Below, piece by piece: positions 1-7,437 of a stretch of DNA of 64,000 nt. The translations under genes and the position numbers were made by a program. The stretch's first letter is position 1; the number at the start of each line of letters is the position of its first letter. The stretch is from positions 4,506,501-4,570,500 of the forward strand of contig NZ_CP046703.1 of NCBI RefSeq assembly GCF_009873495.1, in the 5' to 3' direction. Below the pieces are notes generated by a model. It ran no database searches. It was not told the origin of the DNA and worked only from the letters and a program-made list of their open reading frames with translations. Source of the DNA: Nostoc sp. ATCC 53789. Lineage in GTDB: Bacteria; Cyanobacteriota; Cyanobacteriia; Cyanobacteriales; Nostocaceae.

Positions 1-33
1 AGGGCAACTTGTAAAATCTCTTATTTTTTCTCA

Positions 34-95
34 GCGTTCTCTGTGCCTCTGCGGTTTAAAAAATTAATTTATTTAACCACAGAGGCGAAAAGAAC
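34..95. repeat. Dispersed palindromic repeat (CCTCTGCGGTT family)
   Basis: The arms CCTCTGCGGTTT (46-57) and AACCACAGAGGCG (75-87) form an imperfect inverted repeat around an AT-rich centre. Related copies lie at 5881-5917, 29244-29277, 33861-33895 and 58151-58190. It sits downstream of the ABC transporter ATPase gene and could help end its transcript, but it has no clear T-tract. Confidence 0.6.
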
Positions 96-144
96 ATATA
101 ACAAATCCGTAAAGAGGAATTTATTGTCCAAAACATTTGATAAA

Positions 145-927
145 TTATTTTCCCAGATAAGCTTCTAAAACTTTGGGATTAGTTTGAATTTCTGCGGGTG
201 TACCGTCAGCTAAATTTTGTCCTTCAGCAAGCACCCAAACGCGATCGCACAAGGACATAATCACATCCATATTGTGTTCAATAATCAAAAAGGTCATTCC
301 GTCTTGGCGATTCCAAGTGATAATGCGATCGCAAATATCATCAATCAGTTTCGGATTCACCCCAGCAGCCGGTTCATCCAACAAAATTAACTTGGGATTA
401 GTCATCAGCGCTCGTCCCATTTCCAGCAGCTTACGTTGTCCACCAGACAAGCAACCAGCATAATCGTGTGCTTTTTTTGCCAAGCCTACCGATTCTAACA
501 AGAACATTGCCCGTTCTTGGAGTTGCTTTTCTTCCTTAGCGACAACGTGCGGTTGCAACTGTACCTGCCAAAAATTTTCACCCGTTTGTTTTTGCGCCGC
601 CAGCAGCATATTTTCTAACACCGACAACCGCGAGAGAGTCCGCGCAACCTGAAAAGTGCGGATTACTCCCTGCTGAGCGATTTGGTATGGTTGCAAGTTG
701 TGAATGGGTTCGCCGTCAAAAATTACTCGTCCCTTATCTGGACGGATGAAGTTTGAGAGTAAGTTAAATAAAGTGGTTTTACCAGCACCATTGGGGCCAA
801 TCAAGCCCGTAATGCTGCCTTTAGCAACTTCGATTCTCGCCTCATTAACTGCTTTGACACCACCAAAGCTTTTAGAAAGTCCAGTGGCTACCAAAAGGGG
901 AAGGGGCGATGACTGGTTATTTACCAA
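145..927 (-). CDS. livG: Branched-chain/neutral amino-acid ABC transporter ATP-binding protein (LivG family)
   Basis: This 260-residue cytoplasmic ATPase powers a LivFGHMJ-type amino-acid importer. Visible motifs are Walker A GPNGAGKTT (44-52), signature LSGGQ (160-164), Walker B ILLDEP followed by AAGVNP, and the switch His in IIEHNMD (about 218). The AAGVNP and EHNMD wording and the ~260 length are typical of LivG rather than LivF. It overlaps the end of the permease gene by 11 bases, so the two are translationally coupled. In Anabaena the equivalent N-I system is called Nat; I cannot tell from sequence whether this is NatA or a paralogue (urea Urt systems look similar). The binding protein, second permease and LivF partner are not in the window. 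Confidence 0.9.
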   Translation of the reverse strand: MVNNQSSPLPLLVATGLSKSFGGVKAVNEARIEVAKGSITGLIGPNGAGKTTLFNLLSNFIRPDKGRVIFDGEPIHNLQPYQIAQQGVIRTFQVARTLSRLSVLENMLLAAQKQTGENFWQVQLQPHVVAKEEKQLQERAMFLLESVGLAKKAHDYAGCLSGGQRKLLEMGRALMTNPKLILLDEPAAGVNPKLIDDICDRIITWNRQDGMTFLIIEHNMDVIMSLCDRVWVLAEGQNLADGTPAEIQTNPKVLEAYLGK

Positions 928-2050
928 GGGTGAGTTCCTCCTTTTTCCCTAGAATACCTTGAGGTCGCCAAATCATCAGTATCATCAAAATTAGTCCGAT
1001 TACCATAATGCGAAATGCACCCAAACGGGCTTCATCAAGGGGGACGATTCTAGGTAAGACTTCTCGTGTTAGCGCATCGTAAGCAAAGAAAATTACCGCA
1101 CCTAAGATTGTGCCAACGTTATTTCCAGAACCGCCTAAGATCACCATGATCCAAGTGTCAAAGGTGATCTGCGGTTGAAAATTATCAGGGTAAATGGCGC
1201 TGAGTTGCCAAGCAAAGAAAGCACCAGCTATACCCGCGATCGCACCCCCTAACATGAGAGATTGTAATTTATACCAAAAGACATTTTTTCCCAGCGCCTT
1301 GGGAATTTCTTCATCTTCACGGATGGCTTTGAGAATTCTACCCCAAGGCGATCGCACCAAAATTTCTAAGCGCCAGTATACAAGTGCTAAAACCAACAGC
1401 AACACCAGCATTAAACCCGCTTTTGGGTTGTAATTATACAGTCCAATTACCCCAGAAATATAAATTGCTGTTGCCAAAACTGCTAATATAATTCCCACAA
1501 CCAAGCGCGACAAAAATTCTTGCTTGCTAGTTGTCCTTTTGCCTAAATCAGTAGTCCGAGATATTTGGGTGGTACGAATCCATTGCCATAACGTAAAAAA
1601 AGTTACAGCAGCTAGTAGCGTTAACAACCCAATCATCACTAATCTGACAAACAAATTCGGCTCTGTGGATAGGGGTATGGAATAACTTTGCACACCAAAC
1701 GCCCCAGAAACCCAGGTATCACCCACAGGTAAATCCTGATTATTTACCACCAAACGAATTAATTCGCCCGTACCAATGGTGACAATTCCTAAATAATCTT
1801 CCCGTAAGCGTAGAGTTGCAAAACCAATTATCAAACCCAACAATGCGGCGACAATTGCCCCAGCTACTGCCGATATAAATAGGGGCACGCCCTTTAAACT
1901 TAACAATACCGTTGTATACGCTCCAAGGGTCATGAAAGCAATATGACCAAAGTTAATTAACCCTGTAAAGCCCCACTGTAAATTGAGTCCCAGTCCGAAT
2001 AAAGCAAAAAGTGCTGTAGAAATTGCTAAGAAAATAAGATAGTCAACCAT
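917..2050 (-). CDS. livM: Branched-chain amino-acid ABC transporter permease (LivM family)
   Basis: A 377-residue inner-membrane permease with about ten hydrophobic segments. The LivM family pattern is clear: GLNLQWGFTGLINFGH near the N terminus and the EAA-type stretch EDEEIPKALGKN that docks the ATPase, followed by GAIAGIAGAFFAW. A hydrophilic insert around residues 163-185 (rich in T, R and K) separates two membrane blocks, as in cyanobacterial NatC-like proteins. The ATG at 2050 is chosen because the heptamer repeat block lies immediately upstream; no strong Shine-Dalgarno is seen. First gene of the visible pair, followed by livG with an 11-base overlap. Confidence 0.88.
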   Translation of the reverse strand: MVDYLIFLAISTALFALFGLGLNLQWGFTGLINFGHIAFMTLGAYTTVLLSLKGVPLFISAVAGAIVAALLGLIIGFATLRLREDYLGIVTIGTGELIRLVVNNQDLPVGDTWVSGAFGVQSYSIPLSTEPNLFVRLVMIGLLTLLAAVTFFTLWQWIRTTQISRTTDLGKRTTSKQEFLSRLVVGIILAVLATAIYISGVIGLYNYNPKAGLMLVLLLVLALVYWRLEILVRSPWGRILKAIREDEEIPKALGKNVFWYKLQSLMLGGAIAGIAGAFFAWQLSAIYPDNFQPQITFDTWIMVILGGSGNNVGTILGAVIFFAYDALTREVLPRIVPLDEARLGAFRIMVIGLILMILMIWRPQGILGKKEELTLGK

Positions 2051-2067
2051 ATTAAATAGTTATTTTG

Positions 2068-2310
2068 GCATTGGGAATTGGGAATTGGGAATTGGCATTG
2101 GGAATTGGAAATTGGGAATTGGGAATTGGAAATTGGGAATTGGAAATTGGGAATTGGGAATTGGGAATTGGGCATTGGGAATTGAGAATTGGGAATTGGG
2201 AATTGGGAATTGGGAAAGACTTGTTGAAAGGTTCTCACTCAAATCACCTTGTCCCCTTGTCCCCTTGTCCCCCCTGCCTCCCCTGCCCCTCTGCCCCCTG
2301 CCCCTTAACT
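2068..2310. repeat. STRR heptamer array plus CCTTGTCCCC block
   Basis: From 2068 to about 2216 the sequence is a near-continuous run of 7-nt units of the GGAATTG/GGCATTG type, the short tandemly repeated repetitive sequences known in heterocystous cyanobacteria. It is followed by a degenerate copy (2214-2239) of a dispersed 25-nt core and by a pyrimidine-rich CCTTGTCCCC/CTGCCCC tract. It fills the gap between livM and the toxin-antitoxin pair. Long open frames here (FPIPNSQ, GIGNWEL repeats) are translated repeats, not genes. Confidence 0.9.
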
Positions 2311-2424
2311 GGGCGAATAAATTTTAGCGTAGCTTGAGCATAGTGCTACATTGCCGTTAACCTTTGCTAATTTTGTGGGAATAATATTTACTGTTGGTGT
2401 TGGGTTGTAGGTAAAAATTGGCCT

Positions 2425-2622
2425 ATGAATTTGCTGAGGCTGAGAATGCATCACTTAATCGAGCAATTAGGTGATGACGATTTGCAAGACATTTGGAACG
2501 TTCTGGAAGGTTTATATTATGACTTTTATATGCTCAAAGCGATACAACAAGTTAAGCGAGCGCAGCAACCGTGGGATATCTTAACCCATGAAGAAGCGGT
2601 ACGACTGTTGATGTTTTTCTGA
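2425..2622 (+). CDS. Small protein, probable antitoxin of a RelE/ParE-type pair
   Basis: A 65-residue helical, slightly acidic protein with LIEQLGDDDLQDIWNVLEGL near the start and an HEEAVRLL C terminus. I do not recognise a named family. It is placed 62 bases before a RelE/ParE-like toxin on the same strand, the usual antitoxin position and size. The ATG has no clear Shine-Dalgarno. The 62-base gap, longer than usual for such pairs, may mean that the original antitoxin C terminus has been lost or changed. Confidence 0.6.
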   Translation: MNLLRLRMHHLIEQLGDDDLQDIWNVLEGLYYDFYMLKAIQQVKRAQQPWDILTHEEAVRLLMFF

Positions 2623-2684
2623 TTCAGCAGCGCTTTCTTTTCTTGTGCCAGTGGCCCCTCAAGTTTTGGTTAAGGTAAAGCCTA

Positions 2685-2942
2685 GTGAGTCTAGAAATGC
2701 GCTATGCAAGGTCTTTTTTGCTAGACCTGAAAAATTTAGAACCTGCTGCTTACGAGCGGGTGCATGATTTTGTCTTTGTTGAGTTAGCCCAAAAGTGGCA
2801 ACTGAGCGATCTAAAAGAACTACGACAGCTTGATGGTGAAGGCATTTTTCACCGTTTCACACTGGATAATTACCTGATTGGTATAGAAATCAGGGGTGAA
2901 ATTGTGAAATTTCTGCGTGTCATTCCTATGCCAGATGTTTAA
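2685..2942 (+). CDS. RelE/ParE-family toxin-like protein
   Basis: An 85-residue protein with the layout of the RelE/ParE superfamily: an N-terminal strand MRYARSFLLDLK, two helices (LEPAAYERVHDFVF, LSDLKELRQL), then strands FHRFTLDNYLIGIEIRG and EIVKFLRVIPM. The RYARSFLLDLKNL opening and the end in FLRVIPM fit the cyanobacterial RelE-like cytotoxic repressor group. In that family the protein cleaves mRNA or blocks gyrase; which applies here cannot be read. The first start is GTG 2685, and ATG 2697 (MRYARSF) is a good alternative. It pairs with the small gene just upstream. Confidence 0.7.
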   Translation: MSLEMRYARSFLLDLKNLEPAAYERVHDFVFVELAQKWQLSDLKELRQLDGEGIFHRFTLDNYLIGIEIRGEIVKFLRVIPMPDV

Positions 2943-3054
2943 AGTGAAGAGTTAAGGGAACACTTAAAACTGTAAACTGTATAAGGCTAGGCAGGGATCG
3001 CTATAACCTTACATTAAACTGGTTTTTGAAAAACACTTTATTTGAGATTTCCCT

Positions 3055-4641
3055 ATGGATGCTAGGGCACTTTGGCAACGATACCAAAACTGGTTATATT
3101 TCCACGAGGGATTGGGACTGTACTTAGACATAAGTCGAATGCGGTTCGATGATGCCTTTGTGGATTCGTTGCAGCCGAAGTTTGACAAGGCGTTTGCGGA
3201 TATGGCGGAACTGGAGAAGGGTGCGATCGCAAATCCCGACGAGAACCGCATGGTTGGACACTACTGGCTGCGAAATCCTGATTTAGCGCCAACTCCAGAA
3301 CTTACACAAGAAATAGTCCAAACCCTAGAACAAATCGAAGCTTTTGCGGAAAAAGTCCAAACAGGTGCTATTCATCCTCCCAGAGCAAGCCGCTTCACGG
3401 ATATTATCTCCATTGGCATTGGTGGTTCCGCACTCGGGCCCCAATTCGTCGCAGAAGCTCTTGCTCCTGATTTCCCACCTCTGAAACTTCACTTTATCGA
3501 TAACAACGATCCGGCAGGTATCGATCGCGTTATCAATCATCTACGAAATAGCCTCGCCAGCACTTTGGTATTGGTAATCTCCAAATCTGGGGGAACACCG
3601 GAACCTCGCAACGGCATGATTGAGGTTAAAAAAGCTTACGCTGGACATAATTTGGAATTTGCTCAATATGCGGTAGCAATTACCAGCGTTGACAGCAACC
3701 TCGATAAACTAGCCAAAGATGAAGGTTGGCTGGCCAGATTTCCCATGTATGACTGGGTGGGAGGACGCACATCAGAAATGTCTGCTGTGGGGCTAGTACC
3801 AGCCGCATTACAGGGCATTGATGTTCGCGCCATCCTAGATGGTGCAAAAGAAATGGATGACGCTACCCGCGTCCCAGATGTGAAAAATAACCCAGCAGCC
3901 TTGCTAGCTTTGTCTTGGTACTTTGCTGGTAATGGAAAGGGCGAAAAAGATATGGTTGTCTTACCTTACAAGGACAGCTTGTTTTTATTCAGTCGCTATT
4001 TGCAACAGCTGGTGATGGAATCTTTGGGCAAGGAAAAAGACTTAGACGGTAACGTTGTCCATCAAGGCATCGCCGTTTATGGCAATAAAGGCTCAACAGA
4101 TCAACACGCTTACGTCCAGCAGTTGCGTGAGGGTGTAGCGAATTTCTTTGCTACCTTCGTTGAAGTGTTGGAAGATCGTCAGGGCCCATCCACTGAAATA
4201 GATCCGGGAGTTACATCAGGCGATTATCTTTCCGGTTTTCTCCAAGGAACCCGACAAGCGCTTTATGAAAATCACCGCGATTCGATTACAGTTACCATTC
4301 CCCAAGTTAACCCCCGAACTGTAGGGGCATTAATAGCTTTGTATGAACGTGCTGTTGGTTTATACGCTAGCTTGGTTAACGTCAACGCCTACCATCAGCC
4401 AGGGGTAGAAGCTGGCAAAAAAGCTGCTGCCTCCATTCTCGATTTGCAAACACGAGTGGTAGCAGTGCTGCAAAAAGAAAAAACTCCCATTTCTCTTGAC
4501 GAACTCGCCGAGAAAGCTGGCGCATCAGACCAAGTTGAGGCAATTTACAAGATTTTGCGTCATATCCATGCCAATCAGCGAGGTGTGGTTTTGCAAGGTG
4601 ATCTTCAGAAACCCGGCAGTTTAACCGTTTCTGCTAGCTGA
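3055..4641 (+). CDS. pgi: Glucose-6-phosphate isomerase
   Basis: A 528-residue cytosolic enzyme interconverting glucose-6-phosphate and fructose-6-phosphate, linking glycolysis, the oxidative pentose phosphate pathway and glycogen metabolism. Both SIS domains are intact: sugar-binding IGIGGSALGPQFV and SKSGGTPEPRNGM, catalytic QQLVMESLGKEKD, then GNKGSTDQHAYVQQLREG and YHQPGVEAGKKAA. The length matches cyanobacterial Pgi. A C-terminal winged-helix-like tail (LDELAEKAGASDQVEAIYKIL) is typical of the cyanobacterial version. The gene stands alone and is followed by two strong hairpins. Confidence 0.96.
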   Translation: MDARALWQRYQNWLYFHEGLGLYLDISRMRFDDAFVDSLQPKFDKAFADMAELEKGAIANPDENRMVGHYWLRNPDLAPTPELTQEIVQTLEQIEAFAEKVQTGAIHPPRASRFTDIISIGIGGSALGPQFVAEALAPDFPPLKLHFIDNNDPAGIDRVINHLRNSLASTLVLVISKSGGTPEPRNGMIEVKKAYAGHNLEFAQYAVAITSVDSNLDKLAKDEGWLARFPMYDWVGGRTSEMSAVGLVPAALQGIDVRAILDGAKEMDDATRVPDVKNNPAALLALSWYFAGNGKGEKDMVVLPYKDSLFLFSRYLQQLVMESLGKEKDLDGNVVHQGIAVYGNKGSTDQHAYVQQLREGVANFFATFVEVLEDRQGPSTEIDPGVTSGDYLSGFLQGTRQALYENHRDSITVTIPQVNPRTVGALIALYERAVGLYASLVNVNAYHQPGVEAGKKAAASILDLQTRVVAVLQKEKTPISLDELAEKAGASDQVEAIYKILRHIHANQRGVVLQGDLQKPGSLTVSAS

Positions 4642-4703
4642 TAGCTCTAGTTTAAATATCACATTTTGTCCCTAATTGTTGTATCAGCAACAGTTTTTGG
4701 TTG

Positions 4704-4749
4704 TGAAGCATCCTAGATAAAAGTTTTATCTTTCGTCTAGGATGCTTCA
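4704..4749 (+). terminator. Long hairpin after pgi
   Basis: A perfect 14-bp stem (4704-4717 with 4736-4749) closes an 18-nt loop that can itself pair (ATAAAA/TTTTAT). It lies 62 bases past the pgi stop. It lacks a following T-tract, so it may be an mRNA-stabilising hairpin rather than the terminator itself. Confidence 0.6.
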
Positions 4750-4826
4750 CTGTATAATTTGTAATTTTTAATTAAGTTTTATAAATTTAATTTTTTGAAT
4801 TTTGACGCAGCTATATCGAGAGGCTC

Positions 4827-4863
4827 AGATGCCCGGTTTTTTATAAAAGTAGGGCATCTTTTT
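4827..4863 (+). terminator. Rho-independent terminator
   Basis: AGATGCCC (4827-4834) pairs with GGGCATCT (4852-4859) and is followed by TTTTG, a classical intrinsic terminator for pgi transcription. The convergent Nif11-like gene ends 36 bases further on. Confidence 0.7.
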
Positions 4864-4898
4864 GTTCGTAACTCCTGCACGGATTGCTATATACATCA

Positions 4899-5561
4899 TT
4901 ACGAATTAATACTTACCAAAAGGCGTTGATTAAAATAGCTCTTGGGTAGAAAACAGCGATCGAGTAAAAAAGGATTATTGGTATCTCCAAATAATAAATT
5001 ACCCTGCTTCTCTCGATGACAGAATGGTGGCACAATTCCCCAATCTTCTGCTAGCCAAATCCAGTATCCTATGTCAATTCTGCCATAGTTTGAACCTGTG
5101 AGAATCTCCCCAACACTGTTGTTGATAGATACTATTTCTGCCGATGATTTGATTTCAATTAACAGCCAAGCTAACTCTTCTACAGAAAAGCTATAGCCAT
5201 TATCAGCAGCTATGTTGACAAACTGCTGCGGATTTTTCGCAATGAGCAATTCTTCTTTGAGAGATGGCGTTTTTTGTGCAAAATCAAAAAGATCCCAAAT
5301 CTGTCTTCTTGTAACTAGAAACCACGCAAGTTCTTCTGCCGTCAAATTATGACCATTGTCTTTTGCTAACTTAAGAAATGGCTCAAGGCTATCGGTTTCT
5401 GCTAGTTGACTTTTCAATTGGAATGTTTGCTCTACTAACGACAAAAAATCAATAACCTTTTGCCATGTAACTTTGTCATAGCTTTTGTTAAATTTTATTT
5501 TTTCTTGCCAATAAATGTATTTATCTTCTTTAAGAAAGAAATTCCAAATTTGATAATACAT
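4899..5561 (-). CDS. Protein with two Nif11-like domains
   Basis: A 220-residue soluble protein. Two repeats match the Nif11 pattern: about residues 50-85 (LAETDSLEPFLKLAKDNGHNL then TAEELAWFLV) and 98-135 (LLIAKNPQQFVNIAADNGYSF then SVEELAWLLIEI). Nif11 domains occur in nitrogen-fixation-associated proteins and as leader regions of ribosomal peptide precursors. Here no short C-terminal core peptide or GG cleavage site is seen; instead an ~80-residue tail follows (NYGRIDIGYWIWLAEDWGIV). So this is probably not a classical precursor. No modifying enzyme is adjacent. The tail contains WIWLAEDWGIVPPFCHR, which I do not recognise. Function unknown. Confidence 0.75.
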   Translation of the reverse strand: MYYQIWNFFLKEDKYIYWQEKIKFNKSYDKVTWQKVIDFLSLVEQTFQLKSQLAETDSLEPFLKLAKDNGHNLTAEELAWFLVTRRQIWDLFDFAQKTPSLKEELLIAKNPQQFVNIAADNGYSFSVEELAWLLIEIKSSAEIVSINNSVGEILTGSNYGRIDIGYWIWLAEDWGIVPPFCHREKQGNLLFGDTNNPFLLDRCFLPKSYFNQRLLVSINS

Positions 5562-5989
5562 GGGTCATCTCACCTAAGTCTTAAACTTGGTACAGGTTGG
5601 TTATCAATGAACACCAGTGTAGTAAGTATAATGTGTTTCTTCGACAGTACTAAATCTCTTGTATCATGTAAATGAAATTACACAGTAGCTAAGTATAAAG
5701 TTTATGTAAAGTTTGTCACTATAAATGAAAAATACTGAGGAAAAGATGAAGATAACGATCGCTGTAGTGGGTTGTGCGATCGCTCGTTATTACTTCTCAT
5801 AAAATCAAATTAAGTCAATAGATAGTATTAATTATTCATAAATGAATTAACCACAAAATAGCTTGCACTTCAGTACTTTTAAACGAACCGCAAAGGGCGC
5901 AAAGAGCGCGAAGGTAAGAAAAGAGATATATTTTGCTATTTTTAGTTAATAGGTAAATTGCGGAGGAAGTAAAAGCGATAAAGCGATTG
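5562..5989. other. Intergenic region, HIP1 sites and one dispersed repeat
   Basis: This AT-rich stretch holds HIP1-like GCGATCGC motifs near 5777 and a degenerate copy of the CCTCTGCGGTT repeat family at 5881-5917 (AACGAACCGCAAAGGGCGC). No convincing gene or RNA was found. It separates the Nif11-like gene from the 3' end of the reverse transcriptase gene. Confidence 0.5.
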
Positions 5990-7084
5990 CTATTCAACTG
6001 CAATACTTTCTTTATCAGCTTCTTTCCTTCTTAGCCCATTAAAAATATTGAGTAATTTTTGATATAGATCATCATCTTTACCTCTGACACTTCCTATAAA
6101 TTCGATTTTTCCCCGCAATGAATCAAGAAAAGCTGGTATATCCTTCTCTGGCAAAATTGGTTTTTTTGCGTATTTAGATATGTAAGTCTCTACTGCTTGT
6201 TCCAAACCATATTTTTCCCAAGCATGAAGAGCGCCATAAAGATTACGTATATATTTGCGATTAACATTAACAGATTTATTAACAATTAAACCAGTAACTG
6301 CCTGCCTCTGTGTTTTATAAGCTAGTCTAACCTTTGCATCATTTATCTGAAATCCATTTTTCTCTATAATTGACTTCAACTCTTTTCCTAAAACCACATG
6401 AGGTAATCCTTTCTTATAACTATCAACTAACGCAGACGGTAACTCATCTCGGTTGATTGAAAATGTTATGTCATCAGCATATCGGGTGTAAAATAAACCA
6501 TATTCTTCAGCGAATCTTTGTAATTCGCTATCCATTTTTGCACAAATAAGATTTGAGATAATTGGTGAGCTTGGCGCTCCTTGAGGTAGCTTATTATTAA
6601 AACAGCAAATCTGAGCTAATATAGTGGCAACTTTTTCGTTTACTTCGTAAGGCTTTGCAATAAAAACACCTCTAACTCGACCAAAATTAATTGAATCAAA
6701 AAAATCCTTGAGATCAAGATTTAAAATAAATTTCTTCTTAATATGGGCTTTAGCATTAGTAACTATACTTCGTTTAGCAGCAAAACCATGAACAGATGCT
6801 CTAGGACGATAAATAGTATATAAAACTTGGCTCAATTTCCTCTGAATAATTGCTAAGGATTTATTGGGAGAATGAATAGTTCTAGATCCACCAGATTTTT
6901 TAGGTACTATAAAAGTGTTATATCGTGAATCTTCAGACTTTCGGTAAATGTAATAAATTAAGTTTTTGTACGGCACTTCTAGAAGTTGTGCAACATCTTG
7001 TGGAGATTCTAATTTTTTAAATTTTTCTGATAGTTCTTTACAGCTATCATATAGTAATAAAGAATGGGAAGTATCTTTGCTCAC
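5990..7084 (-). CDS. Retron-type reverse transcriptase
   Basis: A 364-residue RNA-directed DNA polymerase. Retron hallmarks are present: NAKAH (110-114, the NAxxH of region X), DLKDFF (124-129), LPQGAPSSP (166-174), active site YADD (202-205) and VTG (263-265, region Y). There is no maturase or HNH domain, which argues against a group II intron. The start is GTG at 7084 (VSKDTSHS), 29 bases after a predicted msr-msd RNA. In retrons the enzyme primes from the 2'-OH of a G in msr and makes msDNA, which with an effector protein gives phage defence by abortive infection. The locus is clearly more AT-rich than its neighbours, which suggests horizontal transfer. Confidence 0.92.
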   Translation of the reverse strand: MSKDTSHSLLLYDSCKELSEKFKKLESPQDVAQLLEVPYKNLIYYIYRKSEDSRYNTFIVPKKSGGSRTIHSPNKSLAIIQRKLSQVLYTIYRPRASVHGFAAKRSIVTNAKAHIKKKFILNLDLKDFFDSINFGRVRGVFIAKPYEVNEKVATILAQICCFNNKLPQGAPSSPIISNLICAKMDSELQRFAEEYGLFYTRYADDITFSINRDELPSALVDSYKKGLPHVVLGKELKSIIEKNGFQINDAKVRLAYKTQRQAVTGLIVNKSVNVNRKYIRNLYGALHAWEKYGLEQAVETYISKYAKKPILPEKDIPAFLDSLRGKIEFIGSVRGKDDDLYQKLLNIFNGLRRKEADKESIAVE

Positions 7085-7112
7085 AACTGCTTACTAGCTT
7101 CGCTAAAAAAAT

Positions 7113-7237
7113 ACCTACTATGGACATTCACGCTTAATGCATTACGTAACACACAATAAATCGTCACGTGGCGTAAGGCTAACATGAGAATACACCGTTG
7201 CAGTATCGTCAACGGAAATAAATGCCCATAAGCAGGT
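7113..7237 (-). ncRNA. Predicted retron msr-msd RNA
   Basis: Read on the minus strand, ACCTGCTTATGGGCATT (7237-7221) can pair with AATGTCCATAGTAGGT (7128-7113): 16 pairs, one bulge, two G-U wobbles. The wobbles favour a minus-strand RNA. This is where the a1/a2 repeats of a retron should lie, ending 29 bases before the RT start. Inside is a perfect 6-bp hairpin (CCGTTG 7215-7210 with CAACGG 7200-7195, 9-nt loop), as in msr. A second, interrupted hairpin (TTACG 7176-7172 with CGTAA 7146-7142, then CACG/TGTG) could be msd. The branching G cannot be placed with confidence; TTAGC at 7182-7178 is one candidate but is not next to a1 as in well-known retrons. Confidence 0.58.
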
Positions 7238-7437
7238 AATGTGATAGTTATAACATAATATATATAGAATTTCCACAGAGGTTATAAAAACAAAGTGGTT
7301 TATTTGTTACTCAATCAGGTAATCAGATAGTACCCAATCTTGAATATGGTACATAGTCTGACAAGGCTGATAAGCAATAGTCTTAAGTTGGCTCTAAAAA
7401 ACTGATAAAACAAGAAAATTTAAATTTTGAGTTATTT

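Noticed and set aside
2068..2216. Possible CRISPR array
   Set aside because: The units are 7 nt and contiguous, with no unique spacers and no cas genes nearby; these are STRR heptamers.
2065..2337. Open frames coding GIGNWEL or FPIPNSQ repeats on both strands
   Set aside because: They are translations of the 7-nt tandem repeats; open in several frames at once and without start signals.
5990..7084. Group II intron maturase
   Set aside because: No maturase X, DNA-binding or HNH region, and no intron domain V/VI sequence seen downstream; retron motifs NAxxH and VTG are present.
7178..7182. TTAGC as the retron branching-G site
   Set aside because: It lies about 40 bases inside the predicted RNA, not next to a1 as in Ec86-type retrons, so I do not assign it.
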